Assembly (NCBI GenBank): GCA_038030265.1
Contig: CM075937.1
Span: forward strand, 19,778,001-19,842,000
DNA from: Corythucha ciliata
Lineage: Eukaryota; Arthropoda; Insecta; Hemiptera; Tingidae
Length of the DNA: 64,000 nt
Reading direction: 5' to 3'
The notes under the pieces are model-generated. The model saw only the letters and a program-made list of their open reading frames with translations. It did not search any database and was not told the origin of the DNA. The translations under genes were made by a program, and so were the position numbers. Every line of letters starts with the position of its first letter. Positions within the stretch are counted from its first letter, which is position 1. Shown piece by piece: positions 24,746-36,660 of the stretch.

Positions 24746-24840
24746 GTAGCGTTGCAAACCTGTGAATTAGCGAATTTTCTCAATTTCAGTCAAAAATTGG
24801 CGTTTGGCGCAGTTTTAGCTGTAAATTGGTGATTTTTTCC
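24746..24840 (+). repeat. Inverted family A fragment at array edge
   Basis: A switch to plus orientation (CCTGTGAATTAGCGAATTTT ... GGCGTTTGGCGCA). The same three-unit stretch is at 63,715-63,805. Confidence 0.75.
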
Positions 24841-25754
24841 TGTAAATATACTGGGAGCTGTAAATATAGTGGGAACCAACACGAAGGACACACCGAAAAT
24901 ATGCCAAAGTGAATAAAATAGCTCTTGCTTGTATTTTCTAGATGTTACCATCAGACGGTCTATTCCCGAATTGCGTCCCTTAGTAGAAACGGAATCCTTT
25001 TAAAAATATTAAACATCGTATTACCCCTATTCCCCTAGCTCAACTAATTCATGAGCATCGTTAGCACCACCATTCGATTCAGCCACAGAAAAAACAAACA
25101 TAAAACAGGCGTATCCCACCCTTTATTCCACCAAACTGTGAAGATTTGGCTGTCATTAAATAATTGAGTAAAATAAAAAAAAAGCACCTATTTTTTCAAT
25201 CAGACGCGGTTTTCTCACCTATTCGATTTTTTAATTTAAAAAAATGATTAGACCTAAGGAAAGCTGAGGTTTTACACCAACTTTTAAGATTGCAGTGTAC
25301 GATTAACCGACAGATTCATTCGGAGTTGAAAACGTTTGAAAATTCTGCAAATTTTCGTAATTTCTCTTATCTATTCGGGCTTATTTTTCGTCCCCTGAAT
25401 CCTACATTTGAAATATTATTTTGCATTGGAAGATGGTAAATTTAACGCTCTTTCCAACGGTGTATTCAGATTTGATTTTCGGCCAGAAATAAGCGAGTTA
25501 CATTCGTTTTAGTAACGCAATGTCTATAACACGAAAAAAATCTTAAAAGTGAAAAATGTCGGACTCTGTGCGGGGTGAAATTTTTTTTGCAGAGGACAAC
25601 TTTTGCCGCAAATGAGTTGCAGAATCGAACCCTGGCCGGTGGTGCGACCTTAATGTTAACACCCTGTGGACACGAATATTAAGCGATTTTTTTTTCCAAT
25701 TTTTTCGCCGCTTCAGCAAGTAGAAAATTGCCGATCAGCACTTTACTGGACTTG
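24841..25754. other. Unique sequence, no gene recognised
   Basis: No exon or RNA gene is supported. Confidence 0.5.
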
Positions 25755-25895
25755 AAGCTGCTCCACACATGCGGTGTTTGCCAAATAACGAGCAAAATAT
25801 TTATAAATTTCTAGCATTGCCTAGAAACCGACCAACTGAAAATTGAATAATACTTTGCTCATTTTTGGCAAATACCGCATGTGTGGAGCCGGCTT
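25755..25895. mobile_element. MITE with about 45-bp terminal inverted repeats
   Basis: The left arm AAGCTGCTCCACACATGCGG is mirrored on the right by the complement of AAGCCGGCTCCACACATGCGG. Pairing continues through a TTTGCCAAA..GAGCAAA segment. The spacer is about 55 bp. No clear target duplication fixes the superfamily. Confidence 0.8.
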
Positions 25896-25924
25896 AAGGA
25901 TCTAACGAAACTGGGGGGACACGG

Positions 25925-26010
25925 TCTTTTTAGCCGCGAATTTTCCTTAAGAGAGCACGGATTTTCTCAATTTGAGCCACCAAAAGCGCTTTCGGTGGCT
26001 CAATCGAATA
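25925..26010 (+). repeat. Family A fragment
   Basis: Two or three units (TTTTTAGCCGCGAATTTTCC, TTTTCTCAATTTGAGCCACC) next to the MITE. Confidence 0.55.
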
Positions 26011-27690
26011 TTCACCCCATAATCTTTGTTGATAATTATACTAGCATCGTTTTATTCCCCCAGGTCGGGTAGACTGAAATTCGTATAGAAAGGAGCCAAA
26101 TCGCTGTCCAACCGTCCGACCTCTTCACATAGCTACATCTATGGATAGCGTAAAAATCCTTATTTCCGTATTTAAGTTTTTCGGCGGTCCCGTCTTATAA
26201 AGAGCCCGGGGTCACCCCCAACCCCCACTCACCACTACCTTGGTACGAATGCGTAGTACGCTAATGCGTGGGGTCTGAAGTCCAAGGAAGCAGCTGGGCG
26301 TACGCTCGGGCATGCTTGAAGTGAGAAAATCTGATAAACCTAACTTCAACGTGAAACGCTCATTTTTGGTGATTTTATGGGGCTCTTAATAAAAGCGCTG
26401 GTACGTGGTACTTACTAGTGTCCCTTCGTTCGTATACTTGAAGCTCTGGGTGGGGTGGGGGGAGAGATCTATCACCCATATCCCCCCGTACCAACGCTCC
26501 TGCTTTTGACACTCCCCTTAAATGCTCAAAGTTTAAAGCTTTGCATCAATTAGTACAGTTATATTCCTTTTGTACACAGGTGGTATGATCGCGTGCTCGT
26601 CTACTTTATTTTTTGTTGAAGTTGAGTGCGTGTTCATATTTCTTTTTTCTTGCGTAATTAAAATATTATAGATATTTCACGTATTGGGTACACGTATGCT
26701 CGTATTATGAATTTTTTTCACTGATAAACTACAGTTAAAGCCTTTATTACCCGTTAATGAGCAGTTATTTTAAATTATTTCTACCCATTTAATTTTTTTC
26801 TTCATAATTAAGAAATAGTATATATAGTAGGATATTTCTTCACAATTTGATTTCCCGAGTTTAATGCATTTATAAATCGAGGTGATTACCCCCTCTTCCC
26901 CTCTTCTGTTTGAAATATTACAGCCATTTTTTTTCTTTAAAAGAAATATACAAGAATTGACATGGGCATGTTGTTGTTTTTTTTGTTTTTTTTTGTACGA
27001 ATTGCAGTCAGCGCGTATAGAGAAAACAGGTTTTCTCTCTGCGTCTCCCTTAGGGTTCAGTGCACTTCCTTTGTCTTGTGAAGTGCATAGATACAAGACC
27101 CACATTTAAAAGTCTTTCCGATGTTCTTCCTATCGTGTTTTTGAATTCTCGGTTTTTCTTTCGGAAAAAAAAATTGAGTGACCTGTTTTTTTTTTTCTTC
27201 TAGAAAACTACGAACTTATTAGCGTGGCTTTCAGAGAAAAAGTTTCCTTCCTCCCCGGCAGACGTGTTTGTTATTTTTCTTATAATGCTTCAAACGCTTT
27301 ATTTAAATCCTCATCACGTTCCCTTCCGATTCGTCCGTACATGAGGTTATTAGTGACATTATTGGTGTTGTCAGGATGCCCCCCCCCCCGCTGGTATCCG
27401 TCGTACTTTAAGGAACTCCCATTTTTATGTTTTTTTTTTTATGTTTGCACGCACCACTAGGTGTGCACACTCTCCGTTAGAAAAGATGGTAAACTGATAA
27501 TTGTGTATATTTTTTTGCTTTTTTTTTCTTTTCAACCTATTTTCTTGCAACGCGTTCTTATAGTTAAAGGGCAATCTCGTTTGCCTGCCAGCAACTTTTC
27601 ATTTTCGTTCGAATTTAACTTCATCCAGAAATCTAAATGATTTGGAACAAGTTATTCGAGTTTTTAGTTCGATTAATATACTAATTATTA
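26011..27690. other. Unique sequence, no gene recognised
   Basis: AT-rich with homopolymers. No supported exon. Confidence 0.5.
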
Positions 27691-28322
27691 TAATCTTGAA
27701 ATATACTCGTTCTAAAATTGGAAAATAGAAAAGAGAGAAAAAGCTCGAAGAGTGAATGGGCGGCTCGCGCTGTGATTTGAAAGCTCTCGCTGTGTGGAAG
27801 CGTGTCCTTGCTATTTCTGCTAAGAAGCGGAAAGGAGGTGGGTGCGATAGTGCGGCGGCCGTGGGGTCCCTTTAGAAGGCCTTCTCTGTAGACTGTTGTC
27901 CGTGCTCTTGGCCTGTGTGTTTGCTTTGTAGCGGATTCCGCCAAACTGACCTACCTCAATTTCAATTCGCTTTCCCGAAAAGAAAGAAAGAAGAAAGAAA
28001 AAGAAATCCGCGTCTCTTTCTCGCTCTCTTTTATCGTCGTCCTACAAGTCCCGCCTCCGCCTCAAATCTTTTTTTCGTCGTCTCTCTTTCTTTTATGTAA
28101 CCCACCACACTCCTTAAAAACGCGAATCTCAAGAAAGACGCGATGGATTTTTTTATATACGAGATCGTAAGCTCTTCCCACCTCATAATTATTTAGTTTT
28201 TTTTTTCTTTTTCAAAGGCCATCAGCCGTTCAACTGCAATCCTCCAGTTCATTTACCCCTCCGCCTCGGTATTTTCACGTTCTACGCGAAATTGAAATCC
28301 AGTTTTCCCTAAAAATTTCACA
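27690..28322 (+). promoter_or_regulatory. Candidate promoter/5'UTR of the AEBP2 homologue
   Basis: This stretch has more CpG than its surroundings and no array repeats. It leads into an ATG in good invertebrate context (CACAATG) seven bases before a consensus splice donor. No TATA box or initiator was identified with confidence. The link to the gene 20 kb downstream is inference from splice phase only. Confidence 0.25.
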
Positions 28323-28329
28323 ATGAAAA
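28323..28329 (+). CDS. Candidate start-codon exon (Met-Lys-) of the AEBP2 homologue
   Basis: ATGAAAA is followed directly by the donor GTAAGTG. It leaves one base of a split codon, which joins in frame with the exon at 37,326-37,375 to give MKSKLKFIQ.... The phase fit could be chance; a transcript is needed. Confidence 0.3.
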
Positions 28330-30040
28330 GTAAGTGTTTCATTTTATTTTTAATTAAGTTAATTCTTTGAAAAGTCGCCTTCCGTTATCTTAAACTCCCC
28401 CCCCCCCCCGCCAGTGACTGAACAGAACAGACCGAAGTGCATGGCCAATCTGGCGCCGACTCGATCATTTCCCTGCCACCCAAGTACACTCCTCTAAGTA
28501 GATAAACTCTCTTGAGAATAAGCGAGAAAATGAAAGGGTTTTCTTTGCTTGTAACAAAATATTTCTTGAAAAAAAAAACAAACTAATTAGGTCCTTTGAA
28601 TTTTTGTCCATGCCTCTCTCCGTGGAAGTAGACGGCGTGAGAACGGAACTCCCTTTTTTGGAGTAGTCGTAGTGGGTAGTAGTAGTCGCGCTCATTATTA
28701 TTTATTTTTTTGTTTTGTTTTTCCAGTATCAAAGACCTTTATTGATGGCCCTTTCACAAATGAATTTTCTACAGTGTTTACTCTGTTTTTATTGCCGTCG
28801 CATAAATTTCGTTATAATGTCAAAAAAGTTTTATGTCTCTCACGCAATGGGAGGGGGGGGGACAATACGCTTCTCTCACTCTACCGGTAGGTGAGGGGAG
28901 GATGCACCATTCAACTCATTATTTTTATTAGGACAACTAAATTTAATGTTTTAGATGAAAAACTATTTTCCCGTTATAACTAATTAACAATCAACTTTTA
29001 TGTTGGGGTAAAACAGTTAATCATTTTTTTTTTTTTTTTTTTTGTGTAGTATACGCGACACGTGAAATCTCTCTGTTTTGACACCAATTAGCGTCGTTAT
29101 TGCCTATCCGTTGATATCTCCCCCGCCCCCTCCCTCTACACAACTTGACGTAGCTTGGCATCGTAAATTATGATAAGTGATTTTTTTTTCGGCTGTTTTT
29201 TTTTTATCTTATCAACCTTTTAATGTCATTACCCCACCCGTACACCCCTCCACCACCACCGTTTTTTTTTTGTTTTTTTTTCGTTAGTCCCTACGGCGTC
29301 TAATATGTAATGTTGAGGGGTTGTGGTGGGTGGGGAAGGATTTTAATTTATTTTTAAATTTCTGTGTTAAAATTTGGAAGACGATAGTGTTTGGTCTCTT
29401 AGCCCGCGCCGTTTTAAACATCTGCTGGGAGGATCTCCGCTGTGAAGGGTTTATTGAAGGACATCTCCTATCCGAATACCTCCTGCATAGTTTCCCTCAA
29501 AGCTTTTTTTTTTCTTTCTTCAAAGTTTTGCTTGCGTGCGGTCACACTAGGACGTTGAACTTCACTGTATTATTTCTATATATATATTTTTTCAACCCCA
29601 CGTTACAGTTCCAAATTGAGAAGAACTTGGACTTGTTTCGCGAATGAAACTAAATACCGTTTTTCTCTCTCTACCTCTCGGAGCATCCGTTTTTGTTTTC
29701 TTTTTTTATTCATGAGACTTCGCGAAGGTCTTGCAACTAATTGAGGTGTTTGAAAAAAAAAAAAAATACTGGAAGATGTCTCGGTGAGTTTGAACGGTTG
29801 GAGGAGGCTGGAGGGGTTCATTATTCACGATTTATGCTGACATCTAATCTATGTAACTGAAAGATTATTACGTAGAACCGTATACGATAATTGAATGATT
29901 TCACGCTATTTGAATTGCCGCAATACAAATTTAAGGAGGAAAAAAAAAAAAATCAAAGCAATTAATAGGGCAGAGTGGATGCAGGATCGCGTATATGAAG
30001 AATCAAAGGGGTCATTATTTTATTTTTAGGGTTTTGGCTT
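28330..30040. other. Unique AT-rich sequence, possible intron 1
   Basis: Poly(T) and C-rich runs, no repeat arrays, no supported exon. Confidence 0.4.
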
Positions 30041-30068
30041 TTTTCTTCTACTTATTCGTTTCCTGAGC

Positions 30069-30099
30069 TTTCGCCTTCTTGTGCTGAAGGCATCGTCAG
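30069..30099 (-). ncRNA. Hammerhead-ribozyme-like core, possibly from a Penelope-like element
   Basis: On the minus strand CTGACGA fits the CUGANGA box. It is followed by a perfect 6-bp stem (GCCTTC/GAAGGC) with a 7-nt loop, then GAAA. The order is that of a hammerhead catalytic core, except for one unpaired U after the CUGANGA box. Hammerheads are known from terminal repeats of Penelope-like elements. Stems I and III and the cleavage site could not be assigned, so activity is unproven and the match may be a relic. Confidence 0.4.
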
Positions 30100-30111
30100 A
30101 GAACTTTTTGG

Positions 30112-30145
30112 GAGGTTACGGGTTCAAGTCCCGTCGGGGAGCCCA
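30112..30145 (+). other. tRNA-like 3' half (T arm and acceptor side)
   Basis: ACGGGTTCAAGTCCCGT forms a perfect 5-bp T stem around a TTCAAGT loop, contains a pol III B box, and is followed by CGGGGAGCCCA. No matching 5' half (A box, anticodon arm) is present, so this is not a functional tRNA gene. It may be the remnant of a tRNA-derived SINE. Confidence 0.6.
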
Positions 30146-30149
30146 TTTT

Positions 30150-30235
30150 TTTTCGAAGCTCGAATTGTGTTAGACTTTGCATTTTCGTGTCGTCCTGGTA
30201 AAATCAGTTAATTAATTTACTTCTTTAATTAAGAA
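30150..30235 (+). repeat. Interspersed block shared with 41,985-42,060
   Basis: GTGTTAGACTTTGC, GTCGTC and CAGTTAATTAA..CTTTAATTAA occur in the same order at both places. Together with the adjacent hammerhead-like core this suggests one transposon family. Confidence 0.6.
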
Positions 30236-30425
30236 ATTGTTAGTTTGATTTTGAAATTGTAAATTTAAAGAGGAAATCGTATCTAGGAATTGTTATTTTT
30301 ATGAGGAAACTGAAAATTTTGTGAGGAAATTGCCATTTTTAAGGCTGGTTGTCAATTTCATGAAAAAATTGTCAATTCGAAGCCAAAATTGTTAATTTGA
30401 AGTCATAATCTAGGAGGTGATAAAA
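30236..30425 (+). repeat. Short array of GAGGAAATTG units
   Basis: A degenerate period of roughly 25-30 bp built on GAGGAAATTG..ATTTTTA and later GTCAATTT.A.G. It resembles no other family closely. Confidence 0.5.
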
Positions 30426-30429
30426 TGAC

Positions 30430-31425
30430 AAATAGGTATTGAAATTTTAGCCACGAGCTTGTCTGTAAGAACCGCGAATTGGCGTTTATTCAGTTTTATT
30501 AGAGAAATTCAGTGGTTTATCGCAGTTGGATCCACGCACAATTATAGCGTTTTATCCCAATTTTTGTCGCGAATCAGGACTTTTCCTCCATTTTTACCAC
30601 GAATTGGAGCTTTTATCATTTTAGCCGTAAATAATTTCTAAACATTAGCCGCAAACTACAGTTTCTACTCCATTTTAGCCGTGAATGTGCAGATTATTTC
30701 ATGTTCATTCGCGAAAAATTTTTTTTTCTTCCACCATTCTAAGCTGATTGTGAATGCCTTTTGTCAACTTTAACCGCGAATTTCACTTTTTCTCTATTTT
30801 AGCTGCAAATCAGCGCTTATCTCAATTTTAGCCAGGAAATTAAAAGGGTTTTCTCAGTTATAGCCGCGAATTATTTGTCAACTTTAGGTGAAAATCGCCG
30901 CTTTTACTCAATTTCAGTCGTGAATTCACGGATCTCTCTTTTTATCCGTGAATTAGCGTTTCACCGCGTTTTTCCTTATTGTACTAGCGTGTATTAGAGA
31001 TTTTTGTCAATTTTAGCCGTTTATTACCGTTTTTCAACAAGTACATCCACTAATCGTCATTTATTCGCAAAAAAATTAGCCGTTTTTCTCAATATTAGCC
31101 GCGAAACAAAGCTTTAAAACCAAAAATTCAGTTAGTAGCAAAGTTTGGTCAGGAAGTTGCCTCGAGAAACCATGAATTGGCGTTTTTTCAATATCAGCTG
31201 AGCCTGCTGAGCGATTCATCGCTACTTTTTCTCAATGTTATATCCGTGAATTTGCGATTTTCTCTGGATTAGCCACTGCAAATTGGCGTTGTCCTTAATT
31301 TTAGCCGTGAGTTAGTGATTTTTATCATTTTTAGCTGTTTTTTTGTGTTTTTCGGAATGTGTCCGCTAATTAGCGATTTCCATCTATTTTAGCAGCGAAT
31401 CAACATTTTTGTTGTATATTAGGAG
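30430..31425 (+). repeat. Family A array, plus orientation, degenerate
   Basis: Units such as TTTTAGCCGTGAATTAGCG and TCTCAATTTTAGCC are heavily diverged. Confidence 0.75.
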
Positions 31426-31439
31426 TATTCATGAAAAAT

Positions 31440-32145
31440 GTTTAATTTGTTACTTAAAATTTGCCCAACTCAATGGACTATGGTTTTGATGGAGCCAGTG
31501 CCGCAAAATTCGTTGATGAGATAGCCTAACTCCGTGAAATTAATTTCTTGAGAGCCCAATCCGTGAGGTTGAATTTTAAAAGACCCAAACTCGAGAAATT
31601 TGGCTTAGTAAGGAGTCAAACTTCGGGAAAATCTGGTTTTATACGGGGCAAACCGGTGAAATTGCTATTATGTCAGAGTCAAATTCGTTAAATTAGAGGT
31701 TTTCATTAGAGCACAACCCCGCGAAATTGGTTAATTTTAACGAGTCTGCACCGCAAAATTTTGTGAAAGAGCAAAACTCGTGAAACCAGGTTGGCGAAAA
31801 AACTAAATCAGCTAATGATTTTTGAATGACCCGAAGTCGGGAAATTGGTTTTTGTTGAAGAAAAATCGGCGAAATTTCATTTTTGGGTGGACCACATCCG
31901 TGAAATTGCAATTTTTACTGTGAGCGTGCCTCGCAAAAGTTTTTTTTTTTTTCCTAAAAAAAGCCAATTACTCGAAATTGGTTTTTTGAAAGAACGAAAC
32001 CAGTGAACAGGGCTTTTACCGTACAAAACATGGTTTTTGAAAGTGCCAAATCCGCGAAATTTTGTTCTTGAAAGAACTGAGCCCGTGCATTTTTTTTTTG
32101 CCCGACTCGCGTAATTTGGTTTTTGGATGAGCCAGACCCGCGCGA
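31440..32145 (+). repeat. Family D array (about 30-bp units)
   Basis: The theme is GAGCCAAACC then CGCGAAATTGGTTTTTGAA. It is also found at 36,040-36,660, 43,320-43,510 and 50,380-50,470. It shares the CGCGAA core and 30-bp period with family A. Confidence 0.75.
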
Positions 32146-34858
32146 ATACTCATAGACCGAATTATACACTGACATCAGGTTCCAACAACTTGAATCGTCT
32201 AAACGGTATATTGGCACTAGTTACTGGCGCCAATCGGCAGCCTCCAGCAAACTGGTGCTAGTCGACTGGCGCGCTCACTCATTTACTGGCTAACGGTGAC
32301 ACGCCCCCCCCCCCACCTGGCCCGTCTGGGTGTGTTTTGACCGAACGAGACCGGCTGTATTTGTCCGTTGATGACCATATTTTGACTTTCTATAATTTTC
32401 TTTTTACTTCCTTTTTTTTATTAATTTATTAAATCCGTCGATCCTCTTCCCACGGGGTTAGTCACAAGCGGATGTAAAGTAATTAGATTACTCCTTCAAT
32501 TAATTATAACCAGTAGTTATCGCTAAAGAGAAAAATGCAACTTTGTTGTGTTAATGACAAGCGAGAGGGGGGAGGGGGGATTGGAGTGCCATTAAAAGTT
32601 TATTTCTTTTGGAATATTTTTCGCCCTTTGGGTCTTCGTTTTAGTTACGGTACATCGAATATTTTAAAATGTTTGTATACGCAGTCGTTCATGAATTATT
32701 TTAGAGTTGATGGTGCGGGGGGGGGGGTTTATTGGTTTTCCGCTTCCAAATTACGGTGCAAGGTGTACGAGAGAAGTTTTGTTTGTCTTTGTTGTTTCTG
32801 TCATGAGGTCTTATTTCGAAATTGACGGACAAGTTGGGAAATGTGTATAGGCCTTTTGAAAATTTGAGGTAAATTGTAAGAAATAACAGCTTCCAGGTAG
32901 AATAATGTACTCTCAGCTCCCTTCGTTCATTGTTCTGTTTTCCGAAAACTTTCCTCGACAGTTTTATGGTACCCGTATAGCTGAAGAGCTTGAGATAAGT
33001 TTGTGAATTCAGAGTGAGAGGATTTAAACTGTAAACAGAAAATGGATTCCTATTGTGAGGCAGAATTATAAATAGAAATAGATAAGGATAATAGCGTGGA
33101 AATTATTTTTCTATTTCCAGAAGAGCGTCAACCAAAAGTTATGATGACTCTCAGTGTACTCACCCCCTTCCCTCCCCATTTTATTTAAATTGGAAAAATA
33201 ATCAACTGAGAAGGGCTGGCAAAAAATGGAAGTGCTTCCCTATGAGAGGACAATATACAACACACAATAGGCCCCACTTACACACTACCCCTCTAATCTG
33301 CATGCCCTACTAGCCAATAAAACAATATTGATTCCCTTCAGGGCATTCATGCTTCGGAAAGTATTGATCTGTAAAAAAGTTTGTTATGTGCAGGGGGGGG
33401 GGGGTAGTGAAGGGATCCGCCTCTCCACCCCCTCCCTAAACTACCAGTCTGTCACTGTGGTAGTGTGTTGTTGAATGTGTTTGTGTTTAATTTTAAATGG
33501 GTGAGATCCCGTAAGTGGCGTAGGCGGTGTGGCGCGGGGTAGAGAGAGGGCCAAGAGAGAATAGCGGCCGGACGTTTTAAACACCCTCCTCCTCATCACC
33601 GCGCTTCACTGCCACTCATCCTAAACTCCCCCGCTGGCTTATCGATCCGAAACAGGCGACACATACAAAAAAGCCCCCCCCCCCACTCTTCCTCATCTGT
33701 TACTTCTTTGAAAAATTAAAAAAAAACAGAAATCGTTAATTGGGTTGTCTTCTGCTATAGCATTAGCTTATCCTCCGCCATCGTCTCGATGGTTTTAAGG
33801 ATGATTTAAAGTGAACGAGTGGAGTGGAGCAGCAGTTGTAAACTTCCTACGGCTTCATAATCCACGTGTTCACCCGCCTCTTTTAGGCCTCCAACCAACC
33901 CCTCAAGGGCAGGATGTGGAGTAAGGAGTAACCTTTAGTACAGTTCCTAAACGACTGAAAGCGCTGAACGCCGGGAGAGCCCTTTTTTTATAGGCTAATC
34001 TTCTTTTTTTTATTAAAAGTAGGTATGTGTGTTACTTTAGAGCATTTTACTTGGAAAATGTAGCCTCGACCGATTTTTCAACCCATCCCTCAGGCATAGG
34101 TATACGATCCTTTCCCGCCTTCGCTACCAATAAGGACCACGCACGTGCGTGTGTGTGTGTGTGTTTTTTTTAAACATTCCCATTCCCTTTCCTATAGAAC
34201 TTCCTTCCTGTTTCAAGACAGGGGACACCTGATAGGTGTAAAAGGTGTTTAAAAGGTTAACTTCTTAGTTTCGGGCTTCGTGAGAACTGAATTTCTAATG
34301 AATTATGACGGTACACAAAAAACAAAACCCCAAATATATGAGAGAAACAGACGCTCTTTTTCCTAGAAAGACTTTCACCTCCGCTATTATAAGCATATGA
34401 AACAGTTTCTAGGAACTTATCGAGTTTTTCAAGGATTTGGCTTCTAAAAAACCAACTGGGGAACGATCTGAAATTGAAAACGCTATCTCAACTCTGTTGT
34501 GTTTTGGTCTTGAGAAGTGTATTTCAACTCTACGGAAGAACAGAAAAAAAAAAAAAAAAAATGGTCACCTTTTGTTAGACTGTCACGCATGAAGTCTCTT
34601 CCCCCCCCCCCCCCGCCGCTACCGACCAATGGACACACGGATCGTTGAGGTTTGAGACGGTGTGGTAAGAATTAGAGTCGTCTTTCTGATGGAAGAGTGA
34701 TTATCCAAAGGGGAAATGAAAACAAAAATCCAAGCAAAACCAATCATAAGGGACAATTCTATTCATGAAGAAGATCGGCTTTGGCGCAACCGTTTGGCGT
34801 TGGATAAAGCAGCCAAAACGTTTCAGGAGGGACAAACAATTTTACTTCAATAAACACG
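32146..34858. other. Unique sequence, possible intron
   Basis: C/G homopolymers near 32,300, 33,390 and 33,680, a GT microsatellite near 34,148-34,167, and no supported exon. Confidence 0.45.
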
Positions 34859-35675
34859 ACAGTTTATTGTGAATCGTCGCTAATCGCCAGATATGCCAAT
34901 TTCAGGAAGCGATAAGCAGTCAGTTTTACCATTTTCAGGGCATCAGATTGTGTATAGCGGTGAGTAATGGCCGGTTTGGCCAATTTGTGGACGTAATTAT
35001 TAGTCAGTCAAATCTTTGTATAAGCGCGAGAGTACTCATTTGATCCGTTCTGGGGTGCTGGTAAACCAAAGGGTGGTGGGGGGGACCCCTACTCAATGCA
35101 GTAACAAGGACGAAGGGCACAAATTAGTCAGTTTGGCAATTCATTGGGCGCAGATAACCGTTTTAGCCATTTTCAACACCCAAATGACCCCAGTTTAACC
35201 ACTATCGGGGTGCGAGTGGTCGTTTTTACCATTTTTGAGGCATGAATCGTCAGTTAAAGCATTATATTTGAAAGGTCCGATTCGTCAGTTCAAAGCCACT
35301 TTAGGTTGTTGTTGTTGTTGGGGGCGCCGGGCTTTGAACCCGGCAGGCGCCTAAGCCTCCATTGGGCTTCTACGCCATACCCAGATCTAACTGTGCACTT
35401 TACATCCGTACTACGCGGGCGTTTCGGTCGGTGCGCGGTTTGTTGAACGCACACCGCCGGGAACGCCCACACGAAGCCGAGTGTGCCGTGTCACAGCTCG
35501 CCGCAGCCTTATACTGTAATGGGCAATGGCTGGATTCGAGCCCAGGCCCGCTGAGTTACGAAGCGAGCATTGTATTCATTACACCATCGAGGCGCGCTCG
35601 CCACTTTAGGTCGTGAATTGCCCAATTTGACGGTTTTCTGGGCACGCAATAGTGCCGGCCATTTAGTCATTTTGG
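34859..35675 (+). repeat. Family C array interrupted by a SINE
   Basis: Units such as CAGTCAGTTTTACCATTTTC and GGCATGAATCGTCAG. The SINE at 35,307-35,599 duplicated 12 bp of the array on insertion, so the array is older than the SINE. Confidence 0.75.
35307..35599 (-). mobile_element. tRNA-derived SINE, copy 2
   Basis: Minus-strand copy of the element at 2,299-2,615, with the same AGCGCGCCTCGATGG start. Here the B box reads GGCTCGAATCC, one base off the perfect form. The tail is AAC repeats (GTTGTT on the plus strand) instead of an A-rich tail. Target duplications GCCACTTTAGGT flank it at 35,295-35,306 and 35,600-35,611. Confidence 0.92.
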
Positions 35676-35795
35676 CCCCCCCCCCCCGATCAAATCTTTC
35701 GCCAGCGCGAAATTACCCCCTGTCCTCCGTCTAACGAGATGTCAATCTGATCCCCCCTCTAGGACAACCTACGCCACTGATTTTGTCAATTACCA
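35676..35795 (-). repeat. Interspersed AGTGGCGTAGG repeat
   Basis: On the minus strand CAGTGGCGTAGG, a G-rich stretch, GGGGATCAGATTGA and GGGGGTAATTTC occur in that order, exactly as at 62,981-63,065. Class unknown. Confidence 0.65.
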
Positions 35796-35999
35796 CCTGG
35801 CTGCTTCAGTACCCTCCCCCCATTTGATCAGATCTTTTAAAATAAATTGTGGTGGGAAAGGGGGTAAAACTGTAGCAGGCAGGTGGTAAAATTAACTTTC
35901 ACACTCCCAAAATATTTTGCCACTTTGCAGCCCCTGAGCTCACCTCTGCTTGCGTTATCGCGTTCTCCAGTTGAATGTCGATCAATTGAAAATGAGGAC

Positions 36000-36035
36000 G
36001 TGTCGAACAGTTGCCAAACGTCAACTGTTCGACAC
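36000..36035. repeat. Perfect 14-bp hairpin, 8-bp loop
   Basis: GTGTCGAACAGTTG at 36,000-36,013 pairs perfectly with 36,022-36,035. A third GAACAGTTG follows at 36,043. No terminator role is expected in an animal genome. Confidence 0.85.
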
Positions 36036-36054
36036 CCCTGCCGAACAGTTGAAA

Positions 36055-36660
36055 ACCGCCAAATCCGTTAAAATGTGTTTTTGAAAGGAAAACTCTCGAA
36101 ATTAGTCTAACAAAAAAAAAAGGAATTAAACAAAGCGCGAAACTCGTGAAGTTGGCTTTTGTCAGTTTGAGCAGACCTCGCGACATTTTTGTTTTGGTAA
36201 AAGCCAAACGCGTGAAACTTTTGTTATTGTAAGGCTCATTTCACACGAACGCGGCGGGTGCCTCGCATGTGTGAACCGCCTCGGGAAACCGCGTTTGTGT
36301 GAAACGAGCCCAATTTCACCAACTTCTTAAACCAAGATCAACAACTAATCACGATTAACAACGTAAACACTTGTATCAAAATTCATAATTATGGGTCGCT
36401 ATTGGCAACTAATCACGATCAACTTTAAACGAGATCAATTTTGTTGGTGAGAATGGGCCTAAGAGTGAAAACCGTTAAAAAACCCATGATTTTGGTTTGA
36501 AAGAATCAAACTCATGAAATTCGGTAATCCACAGAATTAGTTTTGTGAAAGTGCTAAATTTTAAAGAGCTAAACCGTGTTATTGGATTTTGGATGGGCGT
36601 ACACCGCGAAAAGTTTGGTTTTTTGAAGAGTGAAATAATCCTCGAATACTAAAAAAACTG
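36055..36660 (+). repeat. Family D array, interrupted by a MITE
   Basis: Units such as GAAAGGAAAACTCTCGAAATT and AGCCAAACGCGTGAAAC flank the element at 36,233-36,459 on both sides. Confidence 0.65.
36233..36459. mobile_element. PIF/Harbinger-like MITE with TAA duplication
   Basis: The left end GGCTCATTTCACACGAAC and the complement of the right end, GGCCCATTCTCACCAAC, are similar. Both are flanked by TAA (36,230-36,232 and 36,460-36,462). The interior has another strong inverted pair, GGCTCATTTCACACGAACGC with the complement of 36,289-36,310. This suggests a nested or rearranged element. TAA duplications are typical of PIF/Harbinger. Confidence 0.6.

Noticed and set aside
30112..30145. Functional tRNA gene
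   Set aside because: Only the T arm and acceptor side are present; no D arm or anticodon arm can be folded upstream.
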